A DNA stretch of 64,000 nucleotides from CAZGXM01 sp964529795 (GCA_964529795.1 CAZGXM010000002.1:37197-101196); one strand, 5' to 3'; shown: positions 24,507 to 34,990, counted from the stretch's first letter. Made by a program: numbers and translations. The notes: generated by a model not told the origin, from the letters alone.

Positions 24507-27500
24507 ATGATGGCTGTTAGTTTTATTTTGGGACGGGCCGGCAGCGGAAAAACACACCTGTGTTTGGAGGAAATTGGAAATGAGTTGCGCAAAGGTGTGG
24601 AAGGGCCGCCGCTTATTTTTCTGGTTCCCGAGCAGGCCACCTTTCAGATGGAACAGGAACTGGTGCGGACACCGGGATTGGAATGTATTACCCGTGCCCA
24701 GGTGCTCAGTTTCCGGCGCCTGGCGTGGCGGGTTTTCCAGCAGGCGGGGGGTATTGTGCGCCCGCATATTTCCGATATGGGCAAACGCATGGTCATCCGC
24801 TCGGCGCTGGCGGAGAATAAAGACCGGCTGAAGCTGTTTTCCCGGTTGGCCGGTGAATTCGGCTTTTGCCACAAGCTCGCCGCCTGTATTAGTGAGTGCA
24901 AACTTTATGATATATCAGCAGAAGATTTGTGGGAGCAGGCAGTTCGCCTGGAAAAGGAAAAAGGGCAGCAGTTGTTGGCTGCCAAGCTGCACGATTTGTC
25001 AGAGATTTACCGGGGGCTGGAAAGCCGCCTCTTTGACCGGTATACGGACCCGGATGATTACATGCGGTTGGCGGCGGAAAAACTGCCGGAAGCTTATATT
25101 TCCCGAGGCGCGAAGGTATGGGTAGACGGTTTTTCCGGTTTCACCATTCCGGAATACCTGGTTTTGGAGCGGTTGTTTGCCGTGGCGGACGCAGTCAAAG
25201 TGGCTTTGTGTATGCCGGCGGCGGATGCTCACAAGCAGTTAAATGAGACCGATATATTTTTCCCCACTTGGAAAACTTTTCAGAAACTTATTGCTTTGGC
25301 TATGGAAAACGGTGTGGAAATAAAGGAAACAATTACTTTGGATACCCGGCGCTCGCGGTTTGTCAACCCCTGGCTGGGACACTTAGAAGCTGAGTTTACC
25401 CGCTGGCCGGGAAAGACGAAGGCCGGCAGGCCCAGGGGCATACGTTTGGTAAGTGCCGCCAACCGGCGGGCAGAGGTTGAGGCGGTGGCCCGGCAGATGA
25501 TTGCCCTGGCCCGGGATAAAGGGTACCGCTGGCGGGACATGTCGCTCATGTGCCGGACGCTGGAACCATATTTGGATTTGGTCAGGACGGTCTTTAAAGA
25601 TTACAATATCCCCGTTTTTATTGACCAAAAACAGGGAGTAGCCCACCATCCCATGGTGGAATTGCTGCGTTCCGGTTTGGAGATTATTACTACTAATTGG
25701 GGATATGAAGCGGTGTTTCGCTGCCTGAAAACCGATTTAATGCCGTTGAGCAGGCGGGACGTGGATTTATTGGAAAATTATTGCCTGGCTTACGGTATCG
25801 AAGGCGGGCAGTGGACGGATGCTACTCCCTGGCATTATGCGGCGGATTTGGATTTGGAAAACCCCGCCGGGGAAGTTGCTTCCGAACGATATTTAGAAAA
25901 AGTAAATGAGTTGCGCAGCAGGGTGAAGTCATATTTTCTACCGTTGGAACATTTTGATAGACATGGAAAGTACCCGGTGGAGGCGATCAGTGACGCTGTT
26001 TACAAGTTTCTCACCGGGTTAAACGCAAGGGAAAAATTGGCCGGCTGGCGCTTGCAGGACGAACAGGAGGGTAATTTGACCAGGGCCCGGGAACATGAGC
26101 AGGTTTGGGAGCAAATAATGGAACTGCTGGACCAGATGGTGGAAATAATGGGGGAAGAAGAGCTTACGGTTAAGGAATACCTGAACATCCTCGAAGCAGG
26201 GTTGGAGCAGCTGCGCGTGGGGTTGATACCGCCGGGTCTGGACCAGGCCCTGGTAGGCAATATTGAACGGTCCCGTACCCCCCCCAATATCAAAGCGCTG
26301 TTTTTGCTGGGGATAAATGACGGTATTTTCCCCTTACAGAGAAGTGAGGAACAGATTTTTGGGGACGAGGAAAGGGAATATCTGGCAGCGGCAAACCTGG
26401 AACTCGCTCCTACCAGCAAAACACAGCTTATGGAAGAACAGTACCTTATCTATATCAGCCTCACCCGGGCCAGTGAGTATTTATGGCTCAGTTTCCCCCT
26501 GGCCGATGAGGAAGGAAAAGCGTTGAACCCCTCAAGTGTCATTAATAGGGTTCAAGGATTGTTTCCCGATTTGGAAACCGAATATATTGGTTTGGAACCG
26601 CAGGATGACCACCAGGCCTGGGAATATATCGTTCCCGGTTGGAGCAGTTTGGGCTTGTTAATCAATAAACTGCGTGAAGCCAAGGACGGCAAGGAACTGG
26701 CACCGGTTTGGAGAGAATTGTATCAATTTTACCTACAACAGGATGAGACCAGCAGCCTGTTATTGAATTTGCTGGATTCGTTGAAATTTTCCGTGGCGGA
26801 GGAAAGATTAACCGCTGAACTGATTGACGAGATTTATGCCAATCCCATCAAAGTCAGTGTCTCACGCTTGGAGCAGTTTGCCAGCTGCCCGTTCAGTTAT
26901 TTTGCGGAACATGTATTGAAGTTAAAAGAACGCCGCCGCTTGACGCTGGATGCACCGAACCTGGGAATAATTTACCACCAGGCACTGGCGGATTTTGTTC
27001 TCAGTTTGCAGAGGGAAAAGCTTGACTGGGGTAGCCTGAACCGGGACAAGCAGAGAGAACTTTTAAATACGGTACTGGCAAAGATAAGCAACCGGCTGGA
27101 AAATGCAGGATTGTTGAAAACCGCTCAAAGTGGATTCCTGCTGCAGCAGGTACGGGAAAATTTGTACTACGCGGTGGATATTTTAAAGGAGCATGCGGAA
27201 AGGGGAAAGTTTGTCACTCGCTGGGTGGAAGCGGTTTTTGACCATGGCGGAGAAATGCAGCCGGTGGAGGTACCGGTTGAGGGCGGGTGGAAGCTGTTGG
27301 TACGCGGCCGGGTTGACCGCATTGATTTACTAAAAGGTAAGGGCAAAAACTACCTGCGGGTAATAGACTATAAAAGCAGCCAAACCAGGTTCCAGTGGTG
27401 GCAGGTGTATTACGGGCTGCAGCTCCAGCTTATTACGTATCTTTGGGCTGCTTTAAAGTCAGCACCAAAGCTGGTTGGCGACAGGGCGGATATTGCCGGG

Positions 27501-27983
27501 GCATTCTATTTTCCGGTAAGCCGTCCCCTGGTCAGTGTAAACGGGCCGGTGAGCAAAGAAGCCATTCGCCGGCAGTTAAAGAAAGAGAGCAGGATGAAAG
27601 GAATCTTGTTGGCGGACCGTGAGGTGGCCCGGTTAATGGGGGTGGACAGGGTTGGCCATTCTGACCTGTTGCCCGTACGCATAAACAAGGACGACAGTTT
27701 TAGTGCCGGCAACAGCAGTTTGCTCAGCACGGGCCAACTGGCGCAGGTGCTTAAATTTACCGAAAACAAACTCAGGGAACTAGGCAAAAAGATTGTTTCG
27801 GGCAACATTGACATCAAGCCCTACCGGCACGGCAAAACTTCCCCGTGCAGCCGGTGCCGTTATAAATCGGTGTGCTGGTTTGATGTCAGCTTTGAAGGCT
27901 GCAGTTATAATTTCCTGGATACCATTGATGACCGGGCAGTTTTGGAAAGTATACGTCAGTACGGTGAAAGTGGTGAGGGTTAA
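24507..27983 (+). CDS. addB: ATP-dependent helicase/nuclease subunit B
   Basis: A 1158-residue AddB, partner of AddA in processing double-strand DNA ends and recognising Chi-like sites. The N-terminus has a Walker A motif (LGRAGSGKTHL). The C-terminal RecB-like nuclease shows LRVIDYKSSQTRF. The four cysteines of the 4Fe-4S staple are present: one in QFASCPFSYF and three in CSRCRYKSVC. Length and order (addB before addA) match Firmicutes. The start is ATG 24507 after AGGAGCGGTA; an upstream ATG at 24429 lacks a ribosome site. The stop is directly followed by the addA ATG. Confidence 0.95.
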   Translation: MMAVSFILGRAGSGKTHLCLEEIGNELRKGVEGPPLIFLVPEQATFQMEQELVRTPGLECITRAQVLSFRRLAWRVFQQAGGIVRPHISDMGKRMVIRSALAENKDRLKLFSRLAGEFGFCHKLAACISECKLYDISAEDLWEQAVRLEKEKGQQLLAAKLHDLSEIYRGLESRLFDRYTDPDDYMRLAAEKLPEAYISRGAKVWVDGFSGFTIPEYLVLERLFAVADAVKVALCMPAADAHKQLNETDIFFPTWKTFQKLIALAMENGVEIKETITLDTRRSRFVNPWLGHLEAEFTRWPGKTKAGRPRGIRLVSAANRRAEVEAVARQMIALARDKGYRWRDMSLMCRTLEPYLDLVRTVFKDYNIPVFIDQKQGVAHHPMVELLRSGLEIITTNWGYEAVFRCLKTDLMPLSRRDVDLLENYCLAYGIEGGQWTDATPWHYAADLDLENPAGEVASERYLEKVNELRSRVKSYFLPLEHFDRHGKYPVEAISDAVYKFLTGLNAREKLAGWRLQDEQEGNLTRAREHEQVWEQIMELLDQMVEIMGEEELTVKEYLNILEAGLEQLRVGLIPPGLDQALVGNIERSRTPPNIKALFLLGINDGIFPLQRSEEQIFGDEEREYLAAANLELAPTSKTQLMEEQYLIYISLTRASEYLWLSFPLADEEGKALNPSSVINRVQGLFPDLETEYIGLEPQDDHQAWEYIVPGWSSLGLLINKLREAKDGKELAPVWRELYQFYLQQDETSSLLLNLLDSLKFSVAEERLTAELIDEIYANPIKVSVSRLEQFASCPFSYFAEHVLKLKERRRLTLDAPNLGIIYHQALADFVLSLQREKLDWGSLNRDKQRELLNTVLAKISNRLENAGLLKTAQSGFLLQQVRENLYYAVDILKEHAERGKFVTRWVEAVFDHGGEMQPVEVPVEGGWKLLVRGRVDRIDLLKGKGKNYLRVIDYKSSQTRFQWWQVYYGLQLQLITYLWAALKSAPKLVGDRADIAGAFYFPVSRPLVSVNGPVSKEAIRRQLKKESRMKGILLADREVARLMGVDRVGHSDLLPVRINKDDSFSAGNSSLLSTGQLAQVLKFTENKLRELGKKIVSGNIDIKPYRHGKTSPCSRCRYKSVCWFDVSFEGCSYNFLDTIDDRAVLESIRQYGESGEG

Positions 27984-30900
27984 ATGCAGTGGAACGTCAA
28001 TCAGGAAAAAGCCATTATCAAGAAGGACAACAACATTTTGGTTTCTGCCGCTGCCGGTTCCGGCAAAACTGCGGTGCTGGTGGAACGTATTATCCGGCGG
28101 ATTTTGGATACCAATGACCCTCTGGACCTGGAAAGAGTACTGGTGGTAACCTTTACTGAAGCAGCAGCAGCGGAAATGCGCCAGCGTATTGGCAGGGAGA
28201 TACAAAAAAAGCTGGATGATGAGCCGGAAAACCGCTACCTGCGGCAGCAGCTGCACCTTCTCAATAAAGCTGCTATTTCCACTATTCACTCCTTCTGCCT
28301 GGAGGTGGTACGAAAATACTTTTACAGGTTGGATTTGGACCCCGGGTTTCGCGTGGCCGACGCCAATGAAGTGGAATTGATACGTTTGCAGATAATGGAC
28401 CGGCTTTTTGAAGATAAGTATGCTGTCATGGACCGGGAATTTTTACGGCTGACGGAGGCCTACGGTGGAACCGGCGGCAAAAAATTAAAAGACTTGATTT
28501 TTGCCCTCTTTGATTATGCCCGCAGTCAAGCATATCCCCAGCGGTGGTTGGAGCAGTTGGTGGAGGCATTTTCACTGGACTCTGTCTCCCTCGATGACTT
28601 TGTCTGGGTACGGGAGTTAAAGCAGGATATTGCGTTAAGGATGGAGGAGGCAAAATGGTGCTATGACCGGGCGCTGTCCTTCACGGAAATGCCCGGCGGA
28701 CCTTATCAATATGCGGATATTTTTTCCGGCGAGCGGGAGAAGGTTGAACTGCTCCTGGCGGAGTTGGCCGGCTTGCCCTGGGAGGAATTGTGGTCCCGGT
28801 TTCAGGGGTTTGATTTTCAAAAACTGAAGCCTGCCAGGGACGTTGATGAGCATCTCAAGCAAAAGGCAAAAACATTGCGGGACAGGGCCAAGGATATAAT
28901 CCAAAAAAAAATTAGGGACAAGTATTTTTCCCGGGTGCCGGAAAGTCATCTGGATGATTTAAAGTTAATCTACCCGTTGGTAAAAACCTTGGTGAGCCTG
29001 ACAAAAGAGTTTGGCGCCAGGTTTGCAGAGGTAAAGCGGGAAAAAAGTATTTTGGACTTTGCTGATTTGGAACAGTTCTGCTTCCGCCTGCTGGTGGATG
29101 ATGAAGGCAAGCCCACGGACATTGCCACAAAGCTGCGCTTGCGTTTTGAAGAGGTACTGGTGGACGAATACCAGGATGTTAACGTGATCCAAAATGCCAT
29201 TTTGGAAGCGGTGGCCCGGCAGCGGGGCGGCGGGTACATGTTTATGGTGGGCGACGTGAAACAAAGTATTTATCGTTTTCGCCTGGCGGAGCCCGGCCTG
29301 TTTATGGACAAGGAGCAGCAGTTTAATGAGGATGCTGCTGCCGGCGAGTTGATACAACTGAATACCAATTACCGCAGCAGGCGGCATCTCATCGACGGGG
29401 TTAATTATATTTTCCGGCAACTGATGGACAGGCGTGTAGGTGATATTGACTATGGTACGGAAAATGATGCGGCCAATCACTTTTTAAAATACGGTGATCT
29501 CTATCCGGAAACACCGGAAACCGGGACAGACGGTGAAAGTGGTTTTTCCTGCCGGGGTATTGAACTGCATGTACTGCAGCGGGAAACGGAAACCGAAAGC
29601 GGTGTGGAGCTTGCTGATGATTTCGCGGGTCTGGATGCTCTGGAGAAAGAAGCTCTGGTGATGGCCAAAAAGATAAAGCAGTTGGTGGCGGGTGATGAGG
29701 AGGGTGAACCGGCGGTGGTGTGGGACGGGGATGCCGGTTCTTACCGGCCTGTTACTTACCGGGACATTGTGGTTTTACTGCGGTCCACCCGTCACCGTGT
29801 CAACAGGATTGCGCAAATTTTTCAGAAATTTGATATTCCCGTTTATGCTGATGTAACCAGCGGCTATTTTTCTGCTGTAGAAGTGGAAACCATGTTAGCA
29901 TTGCTCAATATAATTGACAATCCCCAACAGGATATCCCCCTGGCCGCAGTGCTGCGTTCGCCCATAGTCGGTCTCAAGGGCAGGGATTTGGCAAAAATCC
30001 GGTGTGTCAATAAATATGATAACCTTTACTGTGCTCTTACTGATGCTGCTCAGGACACCGGTTTGGGCGAACTGCAGGTTAAAACAAAGAAATTTTTGGA
30101 AAGGCTGGAGCGGTGGCGTACATTGTCCCGGCGGGAACCGCTGAGCAGTTTGATTTGGGACATATACCGGGAAACAGGTTTCCTGGAGTACTGTGGCGGT
30201 TTGCCCCGGGGCGAGCAGAGACAGGCCAACTTGCGTGCTTTATATGACCGTGCCCGGCAGTTTGACCGCTTTGTTTTTCAGGGCCTGTTTAGATTTCTGC
30301 ATTATGTCCGGCGCCTGCGGGAAAGTGCCGGTGATTTGGGTGCCGCCCGGGCGTTGGGCGAAAATGAAGACGTGGTACGGATAATGAGCATTCATAAGAG
30401 TAAAGGTTTGGAATTTCCGGTGGTTTTTTTGGCGGATATGGGTAAGAAATTTAATATGCAGGATACCGGTGGTGATTTGCTTTTTCACCAGCACCTGGGT
30501 ATTGGCCTTAATGTGGTGGACAGTGCCTTGCGTTTGCGTTATCCCACTTTGGCGCAAATGGCTGTAAAAAGTCGTCTGGAAAGAGAAAATCTGGCTGAAG
30601 AAATGCGGGTTTTATATGTGGGTCTTACCAGGGCCCGGGAACAGCTTATCCTGGTGGGGTCTGTAAACGGGTTGGAAAAGTGGCGTGAAAACCTGGGCAC
30701 GTTAACCGGCGGCAGGGATATTCTGCTGCCAAGTTTTTACCGCGCCAGGGTGAAAACCTACCTGGATTGGGTTTGCGGTAGTGTCGTCAGGCATAAGCAT
30801 GGTAGACCACTTTACAATGCCAATCTGCCAAAGGAGGAAATAATGGACCACCCGTCGAAATGGTCAGTGCAGATTTGGACGGCGGAAGACTTGATCGAGC

Positions 30901-31694
30901 TGGACAAGCGGCAGAAGAAAGATGAAAGCAAATGGGAGCAGTGGCACAAGATAATAGCGGGAGAATTGTCGGACCGGGAACTGACTGTGGGCAGGGAAAT
31001 TGAAAATCGTTTGACCTGGCGTTATCCGGCCCGGTCAATGGTGGACAAGGCGGCAAAGGTGTCGGTGAGTGAACTGAAACGGAAACAGCTGCCGGCAGGT
31101 GAAGAGGAGCCCGGGATTTCCTTTTTCCCGGCTACAATGGGTAAAAAACCCCGGTTCATTGAAAGGCAGCGTTTGAGTGCTGCAGAGAGAGGGACGGCGG
31201 TTCACCTGGTAATGCAGCATTTGCATTTAGATCAGCCGGTTAACCGGCTGACGGTGCAGGGGCAGGTGGATGCCATGGTGGCAAGGGAGTTGCTGACTCC
31301 GGAGCAGGCGGACGCGGTGCCGGTGGAAAAAATAGTGGCTTTTTTTCATACCCGTGTGGGCCGGCAGATGCTGGAAATACCCCGCCGGGTTTACCGGGAG
31401 CAGCCCTTTAGTTTGGGTATCCCCGCGGGAGAACTCTACCCCGAACTGGCGGACGGCCTGCGGGAGGAAAAAGTACTGGTGCAGGGAGTTATCGACTGTT
31501 TTTTAAAAGGTGACACTGGTTTGATCTTGATAGATTTTAAAACGGATCAAGTTGCCGGTACGGCAGAGAAAATCAAAGACAAGTACCGCCGGCAGATTTC
31601 CCTTTATTCCCGGGCGCTGGCAGCATTGTATAAACAGCCGGTTGTTCAAAGTTATCTTTACTTTTTTGCTACTGAAGAGTTGATTTCTTTTTAG
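27984..31694 (+). CDS. addA: ATP-dependent helicase/nuclease subunit A
   Basis: A 1236-residue UvrD-family helicase with a C-terminal nuclease, the motor of AddAB. Helicase motifs seen in order are SAAAGSGKTAVLVERI (I), VTFTEAAAAEMRQRI (Ia), VDEYQDVN (II), MVGDVKQSIYRFR (III), STHKSKGLEFPVV-like SIHKSKGLEFPVVFL (V) and VLYVGLTRAREQL (VI). The nuclease active site is LILIDFKTDQV, and ERGTAVHLVMQHL precedes it. ATG 27984 immediately follows the addB stop (TAAATG), so the two are coupled. Confidence 0.95.
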   Translation: MQWNVNQEKAIIKKDNNILVSAAAGSGKTAVLVERIIRRILDTNDPLDLERVLVVTFTEAAAAEMRQRIGREIQKKLDDEPENRYLRQQLHLLNKAAISTIHSFCLEVVRKYFYRLDLDPGFRVADANEVELIRLQIMDRLFEDKYAVMDREFLRLTEAYGGTGGKKLKDLIFALFDYARSQAYPQRWLEQLVEAFSLDSVSLDDFVWVRELKQDIALRMEEAKWCYDRALSFTEMPGGPYQYADIFSGEREKVELLLAELAGLPWEELWSRFQGFDFQKLKPARDVDEHLKQKAKTLRDRAKDIIQKKIRDKYFSRVPESHLDDLKLIYPLVKTLVSLTKEFGARFAEVKREKSILDFADLEQFCFRLLVDDEGKPTDIATKLRLRFEEVLVDEYQDVNVIQNAILEAVARQRGGGYMFMVGDVKQSIYRFRLAEPGLFMDKEQQFNEDAAAGELIQLNTNYRSRRHLIDGVNYIFRQLMDRRVGDIDYGTENDAANHFLKYGDLYPETPETGTDGESGFSCRGIELHVLQRETETESGVELADDFAGLDALEKEALVMAKKIKQLVAGDEEGEPAVVWDGDAGSYRPVTYRDIVVLLRSTRHRVNRIAQIFQKFDIPVYADVTSGYFSAVEVETMLALLNIIDNPQQDIPLAAVLRSPIVGLKGRDLAKIRCVNKYDNLYCALTDAAQDTGLGELQVKTKKFLERLERWRTLSRREPLSSLIWDIYRETGFLEYCGGLPRGEQRQANLRALYDRARQFDRFVFQGLFRFLHYVRRLRESAGDLGAARALGENEDVVRIMSIHKSKGLEFPVVFLADMGKKFNMQDTGGDLLFHQHLGIGLNVVDSALRLRYPTLAQMAVKSRLERENLAEEMRVLYVGLTRAREQLILVGSVNGLEKWRENLGTLTGGRDILLPSFYRARVKTYLDWVCGSVVRHKHGRPLYNANLPKEEIMDHPSKWSVQIWTAEDLIELDKRQKKDESKWEQWHKIIAGELSDRELTVGREIENRLTWRYPARSMVDKAAKVSVSELKRKQLPAGEEEPGISFFPATMGKKPRFIERQRLSAAERGTAVHLVMQHLHLDQPVNRLTVQGQVDAMVARELLTPEQADAVPVEKIVAFFHTRVGRQMLEIPRRVYREQPFSLGIPAGELYPELADGLREEKVLVQGVIDCFLKGDTGLILIDFKTDQVAGTAEKIKDKYRRQISLYSRALAALYKQPVVQSYLYFFATEELISF

Positions 31695-31784
31695 GTACTG
31701 TTGAGCTTAGTCTTCATAGTGCCGGGCGACATTGACATAATAATTACAGGACCGGCAATCAATAAAATGAAAGGAGTTGGCAAG

Positions 31785-33041
31785 ATGAGTATTTTGGCGG
31801 AAACCAGAGAATTGTTGCAGACCTCCGTAAAGGAATTGGGGTTACCCCAAGCGGTTTACGAGCACTTAAAGGAACCTCAGCATCTTTTGATTGTCAGTAT
31901 TCCCGTTACCATGGACAACGGCGAGATAAGGGCTTTTACCGGCTTTCGTTCTCAGCACTGCAATGTACTGGGACCGTTTAAAGGCGGCATCCGCTTTCAT
32001 CCTGAGGTAACCATGGATGAAGTAAAAGCCTTATCCATGTGGATGAGTCTCAAGTGTGCGGTGGTTCAGGTGCCCTACGGGGGTGGAAAAGGCGGGGTAA
32101 TTTGCAATCCCAAGGAAATGTCCCGGGACGAACTGGAGAGATTGAGCCGGGGCTATATCAGGGCCACGTTAAAAATTATCGGGCCCAACCAGGACATCCC
32201 GGCGCCGGATGTTTATACAAATCCCCAAATTATGGCCTGGATGGCCGATGAGTATAGCTGTGCCCAGGGCCACAATGAATTTGGTATTGTTACGGGCAAG
32301 CCGCTTATTGTGGGGGGCTCCCTGGGCCGGCTGGAGGCCACGTCCCGGGGCTGCTATTTTGTGGTGGAGGAAGCATGCAAAAAGCTGGGACTGTCACTGC
32401 AAGGTTTACGAGTGGTAATCCAGGGGTTCGGCAATGTGGGCAGTTATGCGGCAAGAGTCTTGGAAAGTGCCGGGGCGAAAATTATTGCTGTCAGTGATTC
32501 CCGCGGCGGTGTTTTTAACGAACAGGGACTGCCGGTGGAAAAGCTTTTGGCACATAAGGGAAAAGAGGGTACGGTACACTCTTATCCCAACGGCACCGCT
32601 ATCAGTAATGAGGAGTTACTGGTACTGGACTGTGACGTTTTAATACCCGCGGCACTGGAAAACCAGCTTACGGCGGAAAATGCTCATGATATCAAGGCGA
32701 AAATAGTTGCCGAGGCGGCCAACGGCCCCACCACTGCCGAGGCTGACCATATTTTAGCCGAAAAAGGTGTCCTGGTTTGCCCTGATATTTTGACCAATGC
32801 CGGCGGGGTGGTTGTCTCGTACTTTGAGTGGGTACAGGATTTGGAAAGTTTTTACTGGTCGGAAGAACAGGTGAATTTACGTTTGCAGCGAAAAATGAGT
32901 GACGCTTTCCGCCGGGTGTATGATTTCAGCCAATATAAAAACATTCCCATGCGCAAGGCCGCTTATATGGTTGCGGTAAAACGCCTGGGTGAGGGGATGA
33001 TCACCAGGGGATGGGTTAAACACAAGACCGCCTGCAGTTAA
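31785..33041 (+). CDS. Glutamate dehydrogenase family protein (Glu/Leu/Phe/Val dehydrogenase)
   Basis: A 418-residue amino-acid dehydrogenase interconverting an amino acid with its 2-oxo acid and ammonia. Substrate-side motifs are GPFKGGIRFHPEVT and QVPYGGGKGGV, with the catalytic Lys and nearby PAPDVYTNPQIMAW. The nucleotide fold reads VIQGFGNVGSYAA. Size and motifs fit hexameric GDH of the GluD/GdhA type. ATG 31785 follows AAAGGAG; an in-frame start at 31701 has none. A 7-bp hairpin (33028-33049) spans the stop codon between this gene and the convergent neighbour, but without a T run. Confidence 0.9.
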   Translation: MSILAETRELLQTSVKELGLPQAVYEHLKEPQHLLIVSIPVTMDNGEIRAFTGFRSQHCNVLGPFKGGIRFHPEVTMDEVKALSMWMSLKCAVVQVPYGGGKGGVICNPKEMSRDELERLSRGYIRATLKIIGPNQDIPAPDVYTNPQIMAWMADEYSCAQGHNEFGIVTGKPLIVGGSLGRLEATSRGCYFVVEEACKKLGLSLQGLRVVIQGFGNVGSYAARVLESAGAKIIAVSDSRGGVFNEQGLPVEKLLAHKGKEGTVHSYPNGTAISNEELLVLDCDVLIPAALENQLTAENAHDIKAKIVAEAANGPTTAEADHILAEKGVLVCPDILTNAGGVVVSYFEWVQDLESFYWSEEQVNLRLQRKMSDAFRRVYDFSQYKNIPMRKAAYMVAVKRLGEGMITRGWVKHKTACS

Positions 33042-33068
33042 ACAGGCGGCTGAATAGTTACAAAGATA

Positions 33069-34019
33069 TTATCCCTGCCGGAATTCCGAGACAAGGTTGG
33101 CAATAATCTCATGTACCGGCAGGATTTCTTTTATTTTATGAGCTTTTTCCCCGGCAAAAATCAGGCCGTCCTGCATTAAACCCTTTTGGGCATTTTCCAG
33201 AGCAGCCTTGAGACAAAAACGTCGGCTGCATTTTTTCAGGCAACCGTTGCATGTGGTGTGCTTTATCAAGCCCCGGTCAAGCCTGTCGGTAAAGGCGGTT
33301 TTCAACGCTCTGCCGGGCAAGCCTACCGGACTTTCTATGAGAACGGAATCCGTTTCCTTTGCTGCCAGATAGGTCTGTTTAAAGCTGTCCGGAGCACCGG
33401 ATTCTTCGCTGGCTGCAAAGCGTGTTCCCATCTGTACCGCTGCCGCTCCCCTACCCAGCGCCCATTTCATGTCTTTTCCGCTAATAATACCGCCGGCGGC
33501 TATTACCGGTACTTTTACCTGCTCAATCACTTCCGACAGGATTTCTTTTAACGGCCTGTCCGTGCCCAAATGTCCCCCGGCTTCCTTGCCTTCCACCACC
33601 ACGGCAGCGGCACCCAGTTTTTCAGCAAGTTTTGCCAACCGCCTGCTGGAGACAATGCTTATTACCGGGACATTAAACTCCTTTCCCCAGTTGAAGACAT
33701 CCCTGGAAAAACCGGCACCGGAAAATACGATATCAATACCGTTTTTCATGGCTGTTTTAATCAGTTTGGCAAAGCTGGAAGCGGCAAAAAGCACATTTAC
33801 ACCCAGGGCACCATCACTGCCTGCACTGATTTTCCTGGCTTTGGCAATTTCTGCAATCAGCTCTTTATCGGATAAGGCAGTGCCGGCAATTACTCCGATA
33901 CCGCCGGCTTTGGCCACCGCCCCGGCTAAATTCCCGTTGGAAATGCGAATGGCCATACCGCCTTGAATAATCGGGCAGGGTACACTAATATTCCCTATTG
34001 TCAGTGGAGGTATTTTCAT
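33069..34019 (-). CDS. NAD(P)H-dependent flavin oxidoreductase (nitronate monooxygenase / FabK-like)
   Basis: A 316-residue FMN TIM-barrel protein. Family motifs are PIIQGGMAIRIS at the start, SAGVISGTALS-like GGIGVIAGTALS, VVVEGKEAGGHLG and VIAAGGIISGKDMKWALGRGAAAVQMGTR-type phosphate binding. It could be a nitronate monooxygenase or an enoyl reductase of the FabK kind; motifs do not decide. The C-terminal part has a run of cysteines (CNGCLKKCSRRFC) that could hold an Fe-S cluster. It is convergent with the glutamate dehydrogenase gene. Confidence 0.82.
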   Translation of the reverse strand: MKIPPLTIGNISVPCPIIQGGMAIRISNGNLAGAVAKAGGIGVIAGTALSDKELIAEIAKARKISAGSDGALGVNVLFAASSFAKLIKTAMKNGIDIVFSGAGFSRDVFNWGKEFNVPVISIVSSRRLAKLAEKLGAAAVVVEGKEAGGHLGTDRPLKEILSEVIEQVKVPVIAAGGIISGKDMKWALGRGAAAVQMGTRFAASEESGAPDSFKQTYLAAKETDSVLIESPVGLPGRALKTAFTDRLDRGLIKHTTCNGCLKKCSRRFCLKAALENAQKGLMQDGLIFAGEKAHKIKEILPVHEIIANLVSEFRQG

Positions 34020-34210
34020 CTAAAACTCACCTTTCCCCCAAAAAATATTTTTAAACAACAACTCAATTAATCTTACCATAATTAATTCCGTAGTCAAAGG
34101 AAAGATAACAAACTGTGTGAAAAAATGCCAAAACAAACTGGTTGTTTGCTTATCACGCCGGGTTAAATTATAATGTAATTGGAAAAAACTCGAAAATCGA
34201 TTTCTATTTT

Positions 34211-34441
34211 TTGCCTGGAGAAGGGGCCCGGGCGGTCAGGGAAGGTGTAAATTATCAAACTGCTTTGGCGGCGCTGACCAAAAATGCGCCGCCTATCTTG
34301 GGCATTGGCCGCCGCGTTGGCTCCTTAAAACCGGGAATGGATGCTGACCTGGTAATTTGGGACGGGGAAGACCCCTTCCACTACCGGACAAGGGTAGAGC
34401 AAGTTTTTATTAACGGTAGAAAAGTTTATGAAAATATCTAA
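34211..34441 (+). pseudogene. C-terminal fragment of an amidohydrolase
   Basis: The last 75 residues of a metal-dependent amidohydrolase (imidazolonepropionase/dihydroorotase-like) are recognisable: LPGEGARAVREGVNYQTAL, GIGRRVGSLKPGMDADLVIW and VFINGRKVYEN. The metal-binding barrel that should precede it is missing; the open frame extends back to 34142, but that part shows no similarity and no ribosome site. The gene is therefore a remnant. Confidence 0.7.
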
Positions 34442-34504
34442 ACTTATCTGAAAATTTTGCAGGAAAAAAGAGGTAAATATCTAATTAAATGGGAGGGAAT
34501 TATT

Positions 34505-34990
34505 TTGGATAAATTATCATTGGTTGACATAATTTTTCAGTCTGTTCCCGAAAGTATCATAATTTTCTGCTTGGGGCTGGTGAGCGTTGATTTGACACCG
34601 GATTTTAAAAATGTCATACCCGCCGCCGTAGTCTCAGCTTTACTTTCCTGGTTTGTAAGGAGTCTGCCCCTTCCTTTTGGAATACATACTTTTATCGGTA
34701 TTATTATAATTTTTGCCATCTTTATTTTCTGGTTTAAAACCAAGTTGCGTGATGCGTTTTTGGCCGCTGTATTTGCCATGAGCACTTTTCTTACTGCTGA
34801 GGCCGTACTTGTACCCGTTACCCTTCGGTTGACGGGAATTGGCAGTATTCATGAAGCTCTGCAGCATTCGGTTTTACGTGTAATTTTGCCGATACCGGAA
34901 CTGATTTTGCTTGGTGTATTTACCTACCTGCTGGCAAAATATAATGTTTCTTTTAAAACGTTGGTTTCCAAATTTAAAAAAGGTTTATAG
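34505..34990 (+). CDS. Membrane protein of the agr-like signalling operon
   Basis: A 161-residue protein that is almost entirely membrane, with four or five predicted helices (for example GIHTFIGIIIIFAIFIFWF and ELILLGVFTYLLAKY) and a basic C-terminus. No family is recognised with confidence. The TTG at 34505 follows GGGAGGG. It lies 11 bases before a kinase that has only two membrane helices. Added together they give the 6-7 helices of an AgrC receptor, so it may be the detached peptide-sensing half; this is inference. Confidence 0.7.
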   Translation: MDKLSLVDIIFQSVPESIIIFCLGLVSVDLTPDFKNVIPAAVVSALLSWFVRSLPLPFGIHTFIGIIIIFAIFIFWFKTKLRDAFLAAVFAMSTFLTAEAVLVPVTLRLTGIGSIHEALQHSVLRVILPIPELILLGVFTYLLAKYNVSFKTLVSKFKKGL

